Shown here: positions 16,662-25,039 of the stretch, piece by piece
Layout: each line of letters opens with the position of its first letter
How positions within the stretch are numbered: position 1 is the stretch's first letter
NCBI GenBank assembly: GCA_964620325.1
Contig: CAZUIM010000011.1
Span: forward strand, 1-64,000
Direction: 5' to 3'
Source of the DNA: CAZMYM01 sp964620325
GTDB lineage: Bacteria; Bipolaricaulota; Bipolaricaulia; UBA7950; UBA9294
Length of the DNA stretch: 64,000 bases
The notes under the pieces: generated by a model
Told to the model about the DNA's origin: nothing
The model's database searches: none
The model's input: the letters and a program-made list of their open reading frames with translations, nothing else
Position numbers and translations under genes: made by a program

Positions 16662-17028
16662 TCCATGCCTCCTTCAGCGCGCCCATCGCCTCGTCTCTCT
16701 CGACGCCGAGTTCGCGAACCTCGGTCACGAACGTCTCGGCGGAGCCTGTCAGCATTTCATCCTTCATCGCTTTCACCGGCGCGTCCTCCCTGACGAACGT
16801 TCCCAGTCCACGCCGCGTCTCCAGGATGCCCTCCGCCTCGAGCTGCCGGTACGCGTGAACGACCGTGTTCGGATTGACGCTCAGCGTTCCCGCAAGATCA
16901 CGCGCCGACGGAAGCTTCTCGCCCCGACGCAGTTCCCCGCGTGCCAACAGCCGGCGCACGTTTCTCCCGATCTGCTCGAAGATCGGTCCCGCGTCCATGT
17001 CGAGGAGCCAAACAGCCTTCGTCGTCAT
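16651..17028 (-). CDS. GntR-family transcriptional regulator (YtrA subfamily)
   Basis: The 125-residue protein has an N-terminal winged helix (about residues 10-80: PIFEQIGRNVRRLLARGEL, LPSARDLAGTLSVNPNTV, ETRRGLGTFV) and a short helical C-terminus of about 45 residues, as in YtrA-type repressors. It probably represses its own ABC-DUF4097 operon and responds to envelope stress. The ATG at 17028 has no SD; a promoter-like pair places the transcription start at the ATG, and a direct repeat overlaps both. Confidence 0.9.
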   Translation of the reverse strand: MTTKAVWLLDMDAGPIFEQIGRNVRRLLARGELRRGEKLPSARDLAGTLSVNPNTVVHAYRQLEAEGILETRRGLGTFVREDAPVKAMKDEMLTGSAETFVTEVRELGVERDEAMGALKEAWNAR

Positions 17029-17066
17029 AGTGTACGAGTGTACTAATGCACCCCGAGACCCGTCAA
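17029..17066 (-). promoter_or_regulatory. Leaderless promoter with AGTGTAC direct repeat (candidate operator)
   Basis: On the minus strand TTGACG (plus 17061-17066) and TACACT (17037-17042) are 18 bases apart, and the GntR ATG follows 8 bases later. On the plus strand the heptamer AGTGTAC occurs at 17029-17035 and 17037-17043, an 8-bp period covering the -10 and transcription start. This is a natural place for autorepression. The operator role is inferred. Confidence 0.5.
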
Positions 17067-17988
17067 CTCCTGGACTCAACGAGCGGACGGCATCGTGAAA
17101 GCGAGAACAGACGGTCTCTTCCCGCCGACGATGCGGAGAACCCGCCTCGCACGGAGGAGGTTGCTTCAATGATTCCCACGCGGTCTTCCCACGGCACGCG
17201 CCCGCACGGGCGATTCCGCGAGCCTCTCGCGAAGCGGCTTCGGCCATACTGCGGGCGAATGCGGACGGGAAGAGCCGCGGTGGGGGCAGGATGCCTGCTT
17301 CTTGCGGCGGGCGTGGTGGGCTGCTCCCTCTCCAGGATGCCGCCGGAGGCCGTTCTCGTTGTGGAGCGGCCGGATGCTGCAACGTTTTCCGCTTCTCGGG
17401 GCTCGATTCGCGCGACCCTGATGGTGCGGTCGTCGGGAGGCCCCATCCACATCGGCATTGGCGTTCGCACAATCGTTGAGGAGAACGCGTTCAGCGGGAA
17501 CACACCGAACGACGTGGCCTACGAAGACGTCGGGCCGGGAGTCGCACGGCCCCGCCCGCGTGAACCGAGTTTGCGAATCGAGCAACCCGCGAGGCTGCAC
17601 TCGATCGCACCGGGCGTGCACCTCGCCCCCGATCTGTTGACTGGGAGCCGGACGGTCGAGCGCGTGGATGAACGGGGCCCGCACGCAAGAAACAACGTGC
17701 ACTCCAAGCCGTTTCCCAGCCGTCGCAACGCTTCTCTCCATCGGAAGCTTCGAGTGTCGTTCGCAGCCGGTGGGCGTCGCGTGCGGCCAGCGTGGAAGAG
17801 CGCGACACAAGGTGGCGTGAGTTGGGGCGGGGAGAATGCGGTTCTCATGGTTCGCGGCGCCGGCAGATCTCTTCTGGAATCCCGTAGCGGGAGGCATTCA
17901 CTCCACAGCGCTGGGCTCTGGCAGCCACACTCAGTCCGCGCTCACTCGATCAGCAATTCCCGTATAGGAGACAGTGATGTTTCGCGCA
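17067..17988. other. Gene-poor interval, no supported gene
   Basis: About 920 bases lie between the GntR promoter and the SHOCT gene. The frames here look random. The only hint is a plus frame from ATG 17259 that begins like a lipoprotein (LLLAAGVVGC) and stays protein-like for about 70 residues before losing character, without a ribosome-binding site. It may be a decayed lipoprotein gene or chance. No RNA gene, IS end or repeat was seen. Confidence 0.35.
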
Positions 17989-18216
17989 TTACGCCATCAG
18001 ATCCCGCTTGATGCGGTCGAATTCGTCCTTGGAGATCTCGCCGTGGGCGTAGCGGTCCTTCAGGTGATCGAACGGTGTCTTCGGGTGATACGTTCGGTCG
18101 TCTCGGCGGTCGGCGAGTCGACGGACCGACCAGACGACGAGCACGATGATGCTCCCGAAGAACAGGAATCCGCCGAGGATCATCGGCCATCCTCCCGAGT
18201 GGTAGTACTCGCCCAC
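17989..18216 (-). CDS. SHOCT-domain membrane protein
   Basis: The 75-residue protein has one transmembrane segment (about 12-32) and a C-terminal SHOCT motif (HLKDRYAHGEISKDEFDRIK). SHOCT domains are short helical oligomerisation modules at protein ends. The start is GTG with GGAGGG 8 bases upstream. No partner is evident among the neighbours. Confidence 0.85.
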   Translation of the reverse strand: MGEYYHSGGWPMILGGFLFFGSIIVLVVWSVRRLADRRDDRTYHPKTPFDHLKDRYAHGEISKDEFDRIKRDLMA

Positions 18217-18584
18217 ATGTCGATCCCTCCTCGTCTTCGGATCGAGCCAGATTCTCGCTCCGGTGTGGCGACTCGGTGAGGGACGCGTGAGACTGGCATG
18301 TCGGTGATGTGGATGGTCTCGATCCCTGTGCCTCGATGCCGGTTCGCGCCGACAGGGAGTGATGCGGTCCGCGGCTGTTCCCGTAGTTCTCCCATGCAGG
18401 CCTAACAGGCGGCCGTGCGGTCCAGCGTCGCCTGGGCGGGCCCCGGTCCGGCTTCATTCCGACCGGTTCGCGGAGGCCGCGCGGCTCGGAGCTCTCGTCA
18501 GGGAACACAGGAGCGGCCTCGAGGGGCGTAACCTAGAATAGACACGGAGAGCCTGCGGAGTCGAACGGGGGGCCTGCCGCGGTG
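18217..18584. other. Intergenic stretch without visible features
   Basis: The 368 bases between the SHOCT and receiver genes contain no convincing open frame, RNA or repeat. Only the upstream region of the SHOCT gene can be recognised. Confidence 0.4.
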
Positions 18585-19040
18585 TCAACCAAGCGCCAGC
18601 GTCGCCGCCTGCCAGTAGTCGTAGATGGTGCGAACGACGGTGACGAATTCCTCCTCGTCGACCGGCTTGGTGAAGAAGCCGGCAGCCCCGTGGTCGTACG
18701 CCTTGACCATGTCCTCTTCGCGCTCAGACACTGTCAGGACGATCACGGGAATCGGGGCGAGTTGCTCGTCGGCCTTGATCCGCTCGAGCAGCTCCTGTCC
18801 ATTGAACTTCGGCATGTTCAGATTCGTGATCAGAATGTCCGGTCTCGGGACGTTTTCGAAGCCGTTCTTCGTGGCGAGGAAGTCGAGCGCTTCCTCTCCG
18901 TCTTTCGCGTGAAAGATCTTCGGCCGTTCGTCGCACCGGCGGAATCCACGTTTGATGAGTCTTACGTCGTTCGGATTGTCCTCGACGACCAGAACCCGCA
19001 TCGGGACCGAACGCATCGGTCCATCCATCGCTGCCCTCAT
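18585..19040 (-). CDS. Single-domain response-regulator receiver lacking the phosphoacceptor Asp
   Basis: The 151-residue protein is a stand-alone CheY-like receiver of the Rcp1 type: VLVVEDNPNDVRLIK with the acidic pair E20/D21, VLTVSE with T103, and FFTKPV with K125. The phosphorylation site reads DILITNLNMPKFNG, so the Asp is replaced by Asn (N73, codon AAT). It is therefore a pseudo-receiver or is locked in one state. Several ATG codons are possible; the first (19040) is given. No histidine kinase gene is near. Confidence 0.85.
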   Translation of the reverse strand: MRAAMDGPMRSVPMRVLVVEDNPNDVRLIKRGFRRCDERPKIFHAKDGEEALDFLATKNGFENVPRPDILITNLNMPKFNGQELLERIKADEQLAPIPVIVLTVSEREEDMVKAYDHGAAGFFTKPVDEEEFVTVVRTIYDYWQAATLALG

Positions 19041-19142
19041 CCGCGATCACCCCACAGGAACGATACCCGGGGGGACGGTTTGCTCGAAAGACGGACGGCC
19101 GCTTGGAACACGTGGCATTGCGCACCACCGGGAGGTTCTCGC

Positions 19143-19262
19143 CTACGTGATCCAGTGGATCGTCCGCCACAGCCCGAGGAACAGGTCCGCTCGCCGAGCG
19201 GGACTCATGTAGTTGCGGTACGGTTCGCCGAACTCCCGGACGAGGTCTTCATCGGGCTTCAT
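19143..19262 (-). pseudogene. C-terminal fragment of an isoprenylcysteine-methyltransferase-type protein
   Basis: A 39-residue tail (MKPDEDLVREFGEPYRNYM and onward) matches the typical last segment of ICMT/phospholipid methyltransferases (E-E-x-x-L-x-x-x-F-G-x-x-Y-x-x-Y). The catalytic membrane part is absent upstream. No SD precedes it. It looks like the end of a gene otherwise deleted. The rest of 19041-19382 holds nothing else. Confidence 0.4.
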
Positions 19263-19382
19263 GATCGACAGGCGGTTCGCTGCAACGGTGATTGCGCCTG
19301 AACGAACCGACCGAGAGCCGCTCACTCGAGCGGGCCGGGTTCGAGGCTTCTGCGATCAACAGCGAGACCCTCGCGGCCTCGA

Positions 19383-19811
19383 TCAGTCGTAGACTCGGCG
19401 AATCTCCTCGGTCGCCAGGAGGCCATCCATGTCCTTGATCACGGACCAGGATGGGAGCCGCTTGTGGACCGTGTAGTACTTCTGGGGGATCGGATGGGTC
19501 CCGACGACCACAGGGACGCCGAACTTGGTCTCGATGTACTCCTTGAAATACGCACGTCGCGGACACGGCGGGTAGCCGACGACGAGACCGGTGGCGAGAT
19601 GGATCGCCTCGGCGCCGTTCCTGATCATCTCCTCCGGGACGTACTCGACATTGCCACCCGGACAGCCGCCGCACGACGAATACCCGACGATCTCCAGCGG
19701 CTCGCTCTCCGGGTAGCGTTCGAAGCCTCCGATCCGCTCTTGCATAGCGCGGAAGCACTTGCCTCCGCCGCACGAGCGGTATCGATCACAGATGATAATT
19801 CCGATCTTCAC
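19383..19811 (-). CDS. CGGC-domain protein
   Basis: The 142-residue protein has the CGGC motif (SSCGGCPGGN, about residues 46-55), an N-terminal RSCGGGKCF and a third Cys in YPPCPRR. CGGC-domain proteins are small Cys-rich proteins thought to bind metals, common in anaerobes and archaea. The start is GTG at 19811 with GGAGGT upstream. The rest of the intergenic region up to 20013 shows nothing. Confidence 0.85.
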   Translation of the reverse strand: MKIGIIICDRYRSCGGGKCFRAMQERIGGFERYPESEPLEIVGYSSCGGCPGGNVEYVPEEMIRNGAEAIHLATGLVVGYPPCPRRAYFKEYIETKFGVPVVVGTHPIPQKYYTVHKRLPSWSVIKDMDGLLATEEIRRVYD

Positions 19812-20013
19812 GTGAGCGACCTCCTTGGCGCGAAGTGTAGTTGCTCGGCGTCTGCGCTTCGAGGAGAGGTCAGCGTCCGGGCCGATCGACTGCGCGTCGT
19901 GCGTGGGGATCTTCGGCCTCTTGGCCTTCCTCTTGGCGTGGAACGGGCTCGGCGCGACCGAGCGATCCCCTGAGTCGCGCACACCGCTTCGCTCGGACGA
20001 GATGGGATCTGCG

Positions 20014-21210
20014 CTACGGTCGTGCAGCGGTTCTCGCGCCATTGCGACGGAGGAGTCCTCCGACGAGCATCACGACCAGCCCGAGGGTCGCGATCCCGGC
20101 CATCAACAGGAACATCCCCCGGAACTCGATGAGCGGAACGGTGAAACCGGCGACGAGCGGACCGAACAGACCGCCGAGACCGCGGGAGGATTCGTAGAGT
20201 CCGAGCATCTGCCCGTGACGCTCGTGCGGCACGCGATCTCCGATGTGGGCCGCCGCGCCCACGTAAAGGGAGCTGAACGAGAACCCGAGCGTGACGTACC
20301 CGGCGACCATGCCGAAGACGTTCGCCGCAAAGACGAAGACGCACGGTGTCAGCACGGAGAGGGCGAACCCGAGCATGAAGATCGGTCGGCGGCCGACCCG
20401 ATCGGCGAGCCAGCCGAAGAGAAGGAGCGCCAGGACTTGCGTCGCCGTGTTCGATGCGCTGACTGCCCCCATGACGCCCGGCGAGATGCCGATCGAGTCC
20501 ATGTAGACGTAGAGCAAGGAGAACGTCCCGAGGATCGCCATCTGGCGAAGCATCGTCGCCGCGTACAAGTCGCCCATTCCGGCCGCGAAGATCGCCGTCC
20601 ACGGCGCGCGCCTATCTTGGGGGCGAACCGGGTTCTCCGCCGGCAAGAGCATCAGAAGCGCCAGGCCGACGAGGGGGAGCGCGGCGGCGAGGGTGAAGGC
20701 GAAGCGGAACCCGAGGAGCTCGAGCGCGTACCCGGCGGCGATGTTTCCCACAGCGAAGCCGAGAGCCCTCGACGACGAGATGTAGGAGAGGTTCTTCCCC
20801 CGCCGGCCGACCTGGCTCGCGGCGGAGATGATCGCGACCGAGACCGCGCTGTATCCGGCGAAGAACAGGAACCGGACGAGCGCCGTCCCGAGGACCAGAG
20901 CGGTCGACGGGAGGACGGCGAGAAGGCCGATCGACGCGGCGAGGCTGATCGACAAGAAGGCGAGCAAGCGGCGCCGCTTCACGTAGTCGGAGACCGTTCC
21001 CCAAAGCCAGGAGCCGAGGAGCAGGCCGGCGGAGTTCAGGGCTGCAACCACGCTGATGAAGGACGTCGAGGCGCCGAGCGACTTCAGGTAGAGCTGGACG
21101 AGGAGACCGAGTCCGCCGACCGAGGTCGAAATGAAGAGGGAAGACACCGCGAGCGGGATCGCTCGGCGCCTCCCTGCACCTACGGGTTGGGTCTCGGGAA
21201 TCGGTTCCAC
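20014..21210 (-). CDS. Major facilitator superfamily transporter
   Basis: The 398-residue protein has twelve predicted membrane helices and the MFS loop motifs in both halves: GTVSDYVKRRRLL between helices 2 and 3, and GWLADRVGRRPIFML in the second half. It resembles drug/sugar-type exporters (DHA1-like), but the substrate is unknown. The start is GTG. A weak promoter pair (TGGACG, 17 bases, TATCCT) ends 10 bases before the GTG. Confidence 0.9.
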   Translation of the reverse strand: MEPIPETQPVGAGRRRAIPLAVSSLFISTSVGGLGLLVQLYLKSLGASTSFISVVAALNSAGLLLGSWLWGTVSDYVKRRRLLAFLSISLAASIGLLAVLPSTALVLGTALVRFLFFAGYSAVSVAIISAASQVGRRGKNLSYISSSRALGFAVGNIAAGYALELLGFRFAFTLAAALPLVGLALLMLLPAENPVRPQDRRAPWTAIFAAGMGDLYAATMLRQMAILGTFSLLYVYMDSIGISPGVMGAVSASNTATQVLALLLFGWLADRVGRRPIFMLGFALSVLTPCVFVFAANVFGMVAGYVTLGFSFSSLYVGAAAHIGDRVPHERHGQMLGLYESSRGLGGLFGPLVAGFTVPLIEFRGMFLLMAGIATLGLVVMLVGGLLRRNGARTAARP

Positions 21211-21366
21211 CGCGGCCGGCAGGATACTCGGCTCCGCCGGTCCCGTCCACGAGACACCTTCCGTGTCCCTGGCAGCGTCCGTGTTGGCTCGGCGAGCCCG
21301 GTGGGTGACCGAGCCGCGAACGTTCGAAATGGCCGCGAGGTTGTTCGCGGCCCGTCCGGCAGCAAA

Positions 21367-21999
21367 CTAGGAGCTTCCGAGTTGGATGAGGAAGCGACTC
21401 TCCGCGTCGCTTCCGACGTTGTTCAGGTGCGGCTCCTTCAGCTCGTAGTAGGGGGCCTGCTCCGAGCCGAGGGTCGTCGACCATTCCTTGTAGTCGATGT
21501 CATCGAAGACGAGATGGGTCCCTGCACCGACGATCTCGTAGTAGCGCTCGCCGAGAATCGTCTCGCTGTACGGGATGTTCTCACCTTCGATCTCGAAGTA
21601 CTCGAACCATTCGCCGTAGATGTAGTTGCGGAGCTGTCGCGCGTAGAAGTACTCGATGTTCGTCTCATCAGCGCTCAGCCAGATCTCCACGTACGTGTTC
21701 GAGTAGTCGCCTCCGTCCCAGGTCGAGGTGAACACCTTGGCCTGCTCGTCGTAGTCCCCACTGACGGCGTAGAATCCCGTTCCCAGTGGTGTGTTGGGCT
21801 GATCTGCACCTTCGCAACGGACCGTTCCGATGATGTCGAACTCGAGTCGGACGTTTGCCACCGGCCCGGTCGTCGGCGTGCCCCCGTTGCCGGGTCCCTC
21901 GATCCACCCGGTGATCGTGTCGATGAAATCCTGGAACGTGCACGCCGACAGAAGCGCAACGGCGCACAACAGCGCCACAACCCACGGCCATCGTCTCAT
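21367..21999 (-). CDS. Lipoprotein of unknown function
   Basis: The 210-residue protein has a lipoprotein signal ending LLSAC (about Cys20). The mature part is rich in Tyr, Glu and Asp and beta-like, with no family recognised. The ATG at 21999 has the SD AAGGAGG; an ATG six codons upstream lacks one. Confidence 0.75.
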   Translation of the reverse strand: MRRWPWVVALLCAVALLSACTFQDFIDTITGWIEGPGNGGTPTTGPVANVRLEFDIIGTVRCEGADQPNTPLGTGFYAVSGDYDEQAKVFTSTWDGGDYSNTYVEIWLSADETNIEYFYARQLRNYIYGEWFEYFEIEGENIPYSETILGERYYEIVGAGTHLVFDDIDYKEWSTTLGSEQAPYYELKEPHLNNVGSDAESRFLIQLGSS

Positions 22000-22047
22000 C
22001 TGATTCCTCCTTGTCACCCGTCCACCACTCCATCCTAGAGGCGCCGC

Positions 22048-22878
22048 TCAAGCGGGCCAAGTCGGGTCGGCGTACCCCGGTTCGGTGTCACGCGACGCGA
22101 GCTCTTCAGCCGTCAGGTCGGTGATGAACATGTGCCCCGGGGCGTGGGTGATCATCCGCGGAGTCCTGCTGTGGATCGCGGCGGCGAGAGCCGTAACGCC
22201 AGAAGCCCAGAAGACGGGGATCTCGCCCGGCTCGATCGGGACGCGCTCTCCGAAGTCGGGTGAATCGAGATCGTCGATCCCCAGGTCGAGAGGACGGGCG
22301 ATGTGGATCGGCTCTCCGTGCGCGAAGCCGAACTGCCGCGTGGCCGCGATGACCTGCGGTACGTCGCGCTCGCGAATCGGCCGCATCGACACGACGAGCG
22401 GTCCCGAGAAGGCCCCGGCCGGCTTCGTCGCCCGATCCGTGATGTACATCGGAACGTTTCCTCCGGCTTCGAGGTGTCGGACGGGCGTTCCGCCGGCGGC
22501 GAGCGGTGCGTCGAACGTCAAACTGCAACCCAGCAGAAAGGCGACGGAGTCGGCGTGCCAAAGAGTGACGATGTCGGTCGCTTCCTCGTCCAGCTTCCCG
22601 TGGCGGTACACCCGATAGACGGGGAGGTCGGTTCGCAGATCAGCGCTGGGTGCGAGCTTCTTCGGAACCGGCGAGCCGGGGTCGGTCCGATCGAGGAGCG
22701 GGAGCGCTCGCGGATTCGCTCTGCAGAAGGACTCGAAGTCGTCGGCGAGATGCGCCGAGACCACGGCCAGGCTCGCCTGGATGTATCCAGGGGCCAGATT
22801 CGCCGTCGGTCTCGTCCACAGACCGGCGCGAATCCTCGCTCGTGCCTTCGCTGCTGGAGTTCGTTCTCCGCCTGTCAC
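22048..22878 (-). CDS. DUF1445 family protein (putative hydro-lyase / D-glutamate cyclase-like)
   Basis: The 276-residue protein matches the YcsI/DUF1445 family: TRPTANLAPGYIQASLAVV at the N-terminus, PVYRVYRHG, then VTLWHADSVAFLLGCSLTF, SMRPI, and ITHAPGHMFITD at the C-terminus. Mammalian relatives act on D-glutamate, and bacterial ones are annotated as hydro-lyases; the reaction here is unproven. The start is GTG. Confidence 0.9.
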   Translation of the reverse strand: MTGGERTPAAKARARIRAGLWTRPTANLAPGYIQASLAVVSAHLADDFESFCRANPRALPLLDRTDPGSPVPKKLAPSADLRTDLPVYRVYRHGKLDEEATDIVTLWHADSVAFLLGCSLTFDAPLAAGGTPVRHLEAGGNVPMYITDRATKPAGAFSGPLVVSMRPIRERDVPQVIAATRQFGFAHGEPIHIARPLDLGIDDLDSPDFGERVPIEPGEIPVFWASGVTALAAAIHSRTPRMITHAPGHMFITDLTAEELASRDTEPGYADPTWPA

Positions 22879-23039
22879 GCTCCGGCCCCCTCTTCCAAGT
22901 TGTGCGCGTCGCTGTACGTGTCGAGGCCGTGTCGGCGAGGCGTCACGGAAGTGATTGTATGGATGCGGTGGCTCGCTTGCCCGTTCCCGCGTTCTGGTCT
23001 ACCCTGACGGCGGTAACAGGACGGGAGGAGAGTGGTCCC

Positions 23040-23399
23040 ATGGAAGAATCGATGATCGCATACTGCGGACTGGTCTGCACAGAGTGTGACGCATACAAGG
23101 CGACGCAGGCCGGGGACACCGACGCGTTGGAGCGAATGGCGGAGGAGGCGGCGGACCGATTCGGCGTCGAGATGACGGTCGCCGATGCGATGTGCGATGG
23201 GTGTCGAGCGGCGACCGGTCGGCAGATTGAGTACTGCCACGAGTGTGCGATCCGTCTGTGCGCCGTTCAGAAGCACATCGAGAACTGCGCCTATTGTGAG
23301 GACTACCCGTGCGAGAAGATTGATGGGTTCTCCAAGCCGGGTAGTGGGCACCGCCAGAGGCTCGACGACATGCGCGCGTCGCTTCGTCCGGCGAGCTGA
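23040..23399 (+). CDS. DUF3795 Cys-rich protein
   Basis: The 119-residue protein has 11 Cys residues in paired motifs (YCGLVCTEC, CDGC, CHEC, CAYCEDYPCEK), which is the DUF3795 pattern and suggests a zinc- or Fe-S-binding protein, common in anaerobes. The ATG is preceded by GGGAGGAG. Confidence 0.88.
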   Translation: MEESMIAYCGLVCTECDAYKATQAGDTDALERMAEEAADRFGVEMTVADAMCDGCRAATGRQIEYCHECAIRLCAVQKHIENCAYCEDYPCEKIDGFSKPGSGHRQRLDDMRASLRPAS

Positions 23400-23421
23400 C
23401 TCGGTCGGCTCTTCGTTCTGG

Positions 23422-24132
23422 CTACTCCGTGGACCGAGCGCCGACGTCTCCGATCAACCCCGAGATGAGGAGATTGAGGTCGATCGCCACGGTCGCCTCG
23501 AGCATCGGACCGCCGAACGGTCTCATGTCGTGCGGAAGCGTCACTCCTTCCGCTCTCCAGGCGCATCCGATCGTGAAGAGGTATCCCGCGCGAAGCCTCA
23601 AGGTGACCCCGTCGCACGGCGCCCCGTCGGCCGAGACGAACGGTGTCACCGTGTAGAGCCAGCGGTCGATCTCGGTTCGAAACGGATTCGCCAAGGCATC
23701 TTCGAAGCTCTCCGGGCGGTGATCGACGAGGCTGATCGCGGAGGTCCCGCCGCCGACGGCGAGTCCGACCGCCGTCAAACCGCCGCCGGGTCGCCATTCG
23801 ACCGAACCGGCGCCGAGCGTGAGCCCGAGTCGAGCGGTCCGCCGGACGCCCGATGTCGTCGTTTCGCCGGTCAGGAGGCAAACGCCGACACGAAGGTCGT
23901 CGGAGAGGTCGATCGTCGTCCGTTGACCGTAGAGAAAGGCGAAATCCGAGAGGTCCGGGTAACCTGCCTGTTCGAGCGCGTCGTTCAATCCGGAGAGATC
24001 GGCGTGCCAGACGACCCCGGTGAGCCCGCTGAAGGTGTCGGTCGGCTGGAGTTCCGGCGCCGCCTGTGCAACGACGGCCAGTCCGATGAGGATCAGGCCG
24101 ACGGCAATCTGTGAAGTGGTCTTTGGGTTCAT
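23422..24132 (-). CDS. Secreted protein of unknown function
   Basis: The 236-residue protein has a Sec signal peptide (about 1-24, ending AQA). The rest is Gly-rich and beta-like with alternating hydrophobic residues (ARLGLTLGAG, TLRLRAGYLFTIG, EATVAIDLNLLI), which may indicate a beta-barrel or beta-sandwich exported protein. The ATG has the SD AAGGAG. Confidence 0.75.
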   Translation of the reverse strand: MNPKTTSQIAVGLILIGLAVVAQAAPELQPTDTFSGLTGVVWHADLSGLNDALEQAGYPDLSDFAFLYGQRTTIDLSDDLRVGVCLLTGETTTSGVRRTARLGLTLGAGSVEWRPGGGLTAVGLAVGGGTSAISLVDHRPESFEDALANPFRTEIDRWLYTVTPFVSADGAPCDGVTLRLRAGYLFTIGCAWRAEGVTLPHDMRPFGGPMLEATVAIDLNLLISGLIGDVGARSTE

Positions 24133-24154
24133 CGATCTCCTTCCTCCTGCCGGA

Positions 24155-24670
24155 CTACGTCGTGTACGCGTCGACGATCCGTCCGTGGACGATCATGTGA
24201 TGGTCGCCCTGCGGATAGTACTTCTCGAGGATGGGCCCGGCCCGGTCGCCGAAATCGGCCCGCGTCTGCTGGGTTCGTGAGATGATCTCACACTCGTAGT
24301 GCAGTCCGCAGTCCTCGACGATCGGCGCGTCGATCCTCTGCGCCGGAACGAGCCTCAGCCCTGCGGCGGACGCCTTGTCCATGTCCCGTCCGGACTTCGA
24401 TCCGCAGAGGCCGAGCGCCTGTTTGAGTTCCCCGGGCCGCGGGACGCAGACAGCGAATGACTCCGAGTGTCGGATGCACGGGTGCGTGTACCGGCTTTCG
24501 CGGACGAGGACGGACAGGACCGGGATTGACCAAACGATTCCGACTTGGGCCCATCCGATCGTCATCGGGTTCGCCTTCCCCTTGTCGTCCTTTGCGACGA
24601 CGAATGCTCCGCCGCCGCTGAGGGCGGCGCCGAGCCACTCGGTCTCCTGATACCACTCGACTCTTCTCAT
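24155..24670 (-). CDS. Flavin reductase-like (FMN-binding split barrel) protein
   Basis: The 171-residue protein has the flavin-reductase/flavoredoxin fold: MTIGWAQVGIVWSIPVLSV, then VRESRYTHPCI and SFAVCVPRPGEL, followed by CGSKSGRDMDK. It probably binds FMN and transfers electrons or reduces flavin. The ATG at 24670 follows GAGAGGAG. It is divergent from the helicase gene, and the tandem repeat lies between them. Confidence 0.9.
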   Translation of the reverse strand: MRRVEWYQETEWLGAALSGGGAFVVAKDDKGKANPMTIGWAQVGIVWSIPVLSVLVRESRYTHPCIRHSESFAVCVPRPGELKQALGLCGSKSGRDMDKASAAGLRLVPAQRIDAPIVEDCGLHYECEIISRTQQTRADFGDRAGPILEKYYPQGDHHMIVHGRIVDAYTT

Positions 24671-24845
24671 CGCGCTCCTCTCGTTCTCGCTCGACACACG
24701 CCCGTCCCCGCGGTTCGGATATGAGGCGCACGGGGCCCATCCTGCGGCTTCGTCGTTGACTCTACCGAGCCGGACGGCCGCCGGCAACGGACGATCGATC
24801 CGGGCTCGAAATGGATGAACCCTGCCGCGACGTCGTAAGAACGGG

Positions 24846-25004
24846 CCCTGTCCGGACTTGCGATGGACAGACCCTGTCCGGACCTACGATGGACAGGCCC
24901 TGTCCGAAGTCACCGTGGACAGGCCCTGTCCGGACCTACGATGGACAGACCCTGTCCGAAGTCACCGTGGACAGGCCCTGTCCGGACCTACGATGGACAG
25001 TCCC
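24846..25004. repeat. 26-bp tandem repeat of a palindrome with two alternating spacers
   Basis: Five complete 15-bp palindromes GGACAG-N-CCCTGTCC start at 24865, 24891, 24917, 24943 and 24969, with half copies at both ends. The 11-base spacers are GGACTTGCGAT once, then GGACCTACGAT and GAAGTCACCGT alternating, so the array also has a 52-bp period. It fills the gap between the flavin reductase gene and the helicase gene. The rest of 24671-25039 holds only the helicase start region. Confidence 0.9.
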
Positions 25005-25039
25005 TCGCCGGATCGGCGCCGATCCGCTACAGTAGGCCC

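Noticed and set aside
17046..18011. 321-codon open frame
   Set aside because: It overlaps the GntR promoter and has no SD, and its composition is not protein-like after the first third. Only a weak lipoprotein-like start at 17259 was kept as a note.
19825..22038. 737-codon plus-strand frame opposite the MFS and lipoprotein genes
   Set aside because: It is an acidic Arg/Glu/Asp shadow frame typical of the complement of GC-rich membrane protein genes.
24846..25004. CRISPR array
   Set aside because: The spacers are only 11 bases and two of them alternate identically, repeats are 15 bases, and no cas gene is nearby.
24863..25039. N-terminal extension of the helicase through the repeat region
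   Set aside because: The frame is open only because the repeat lacks stops. The period of 26 is not a multiple of three, and the family N-terminus starts at 25040.
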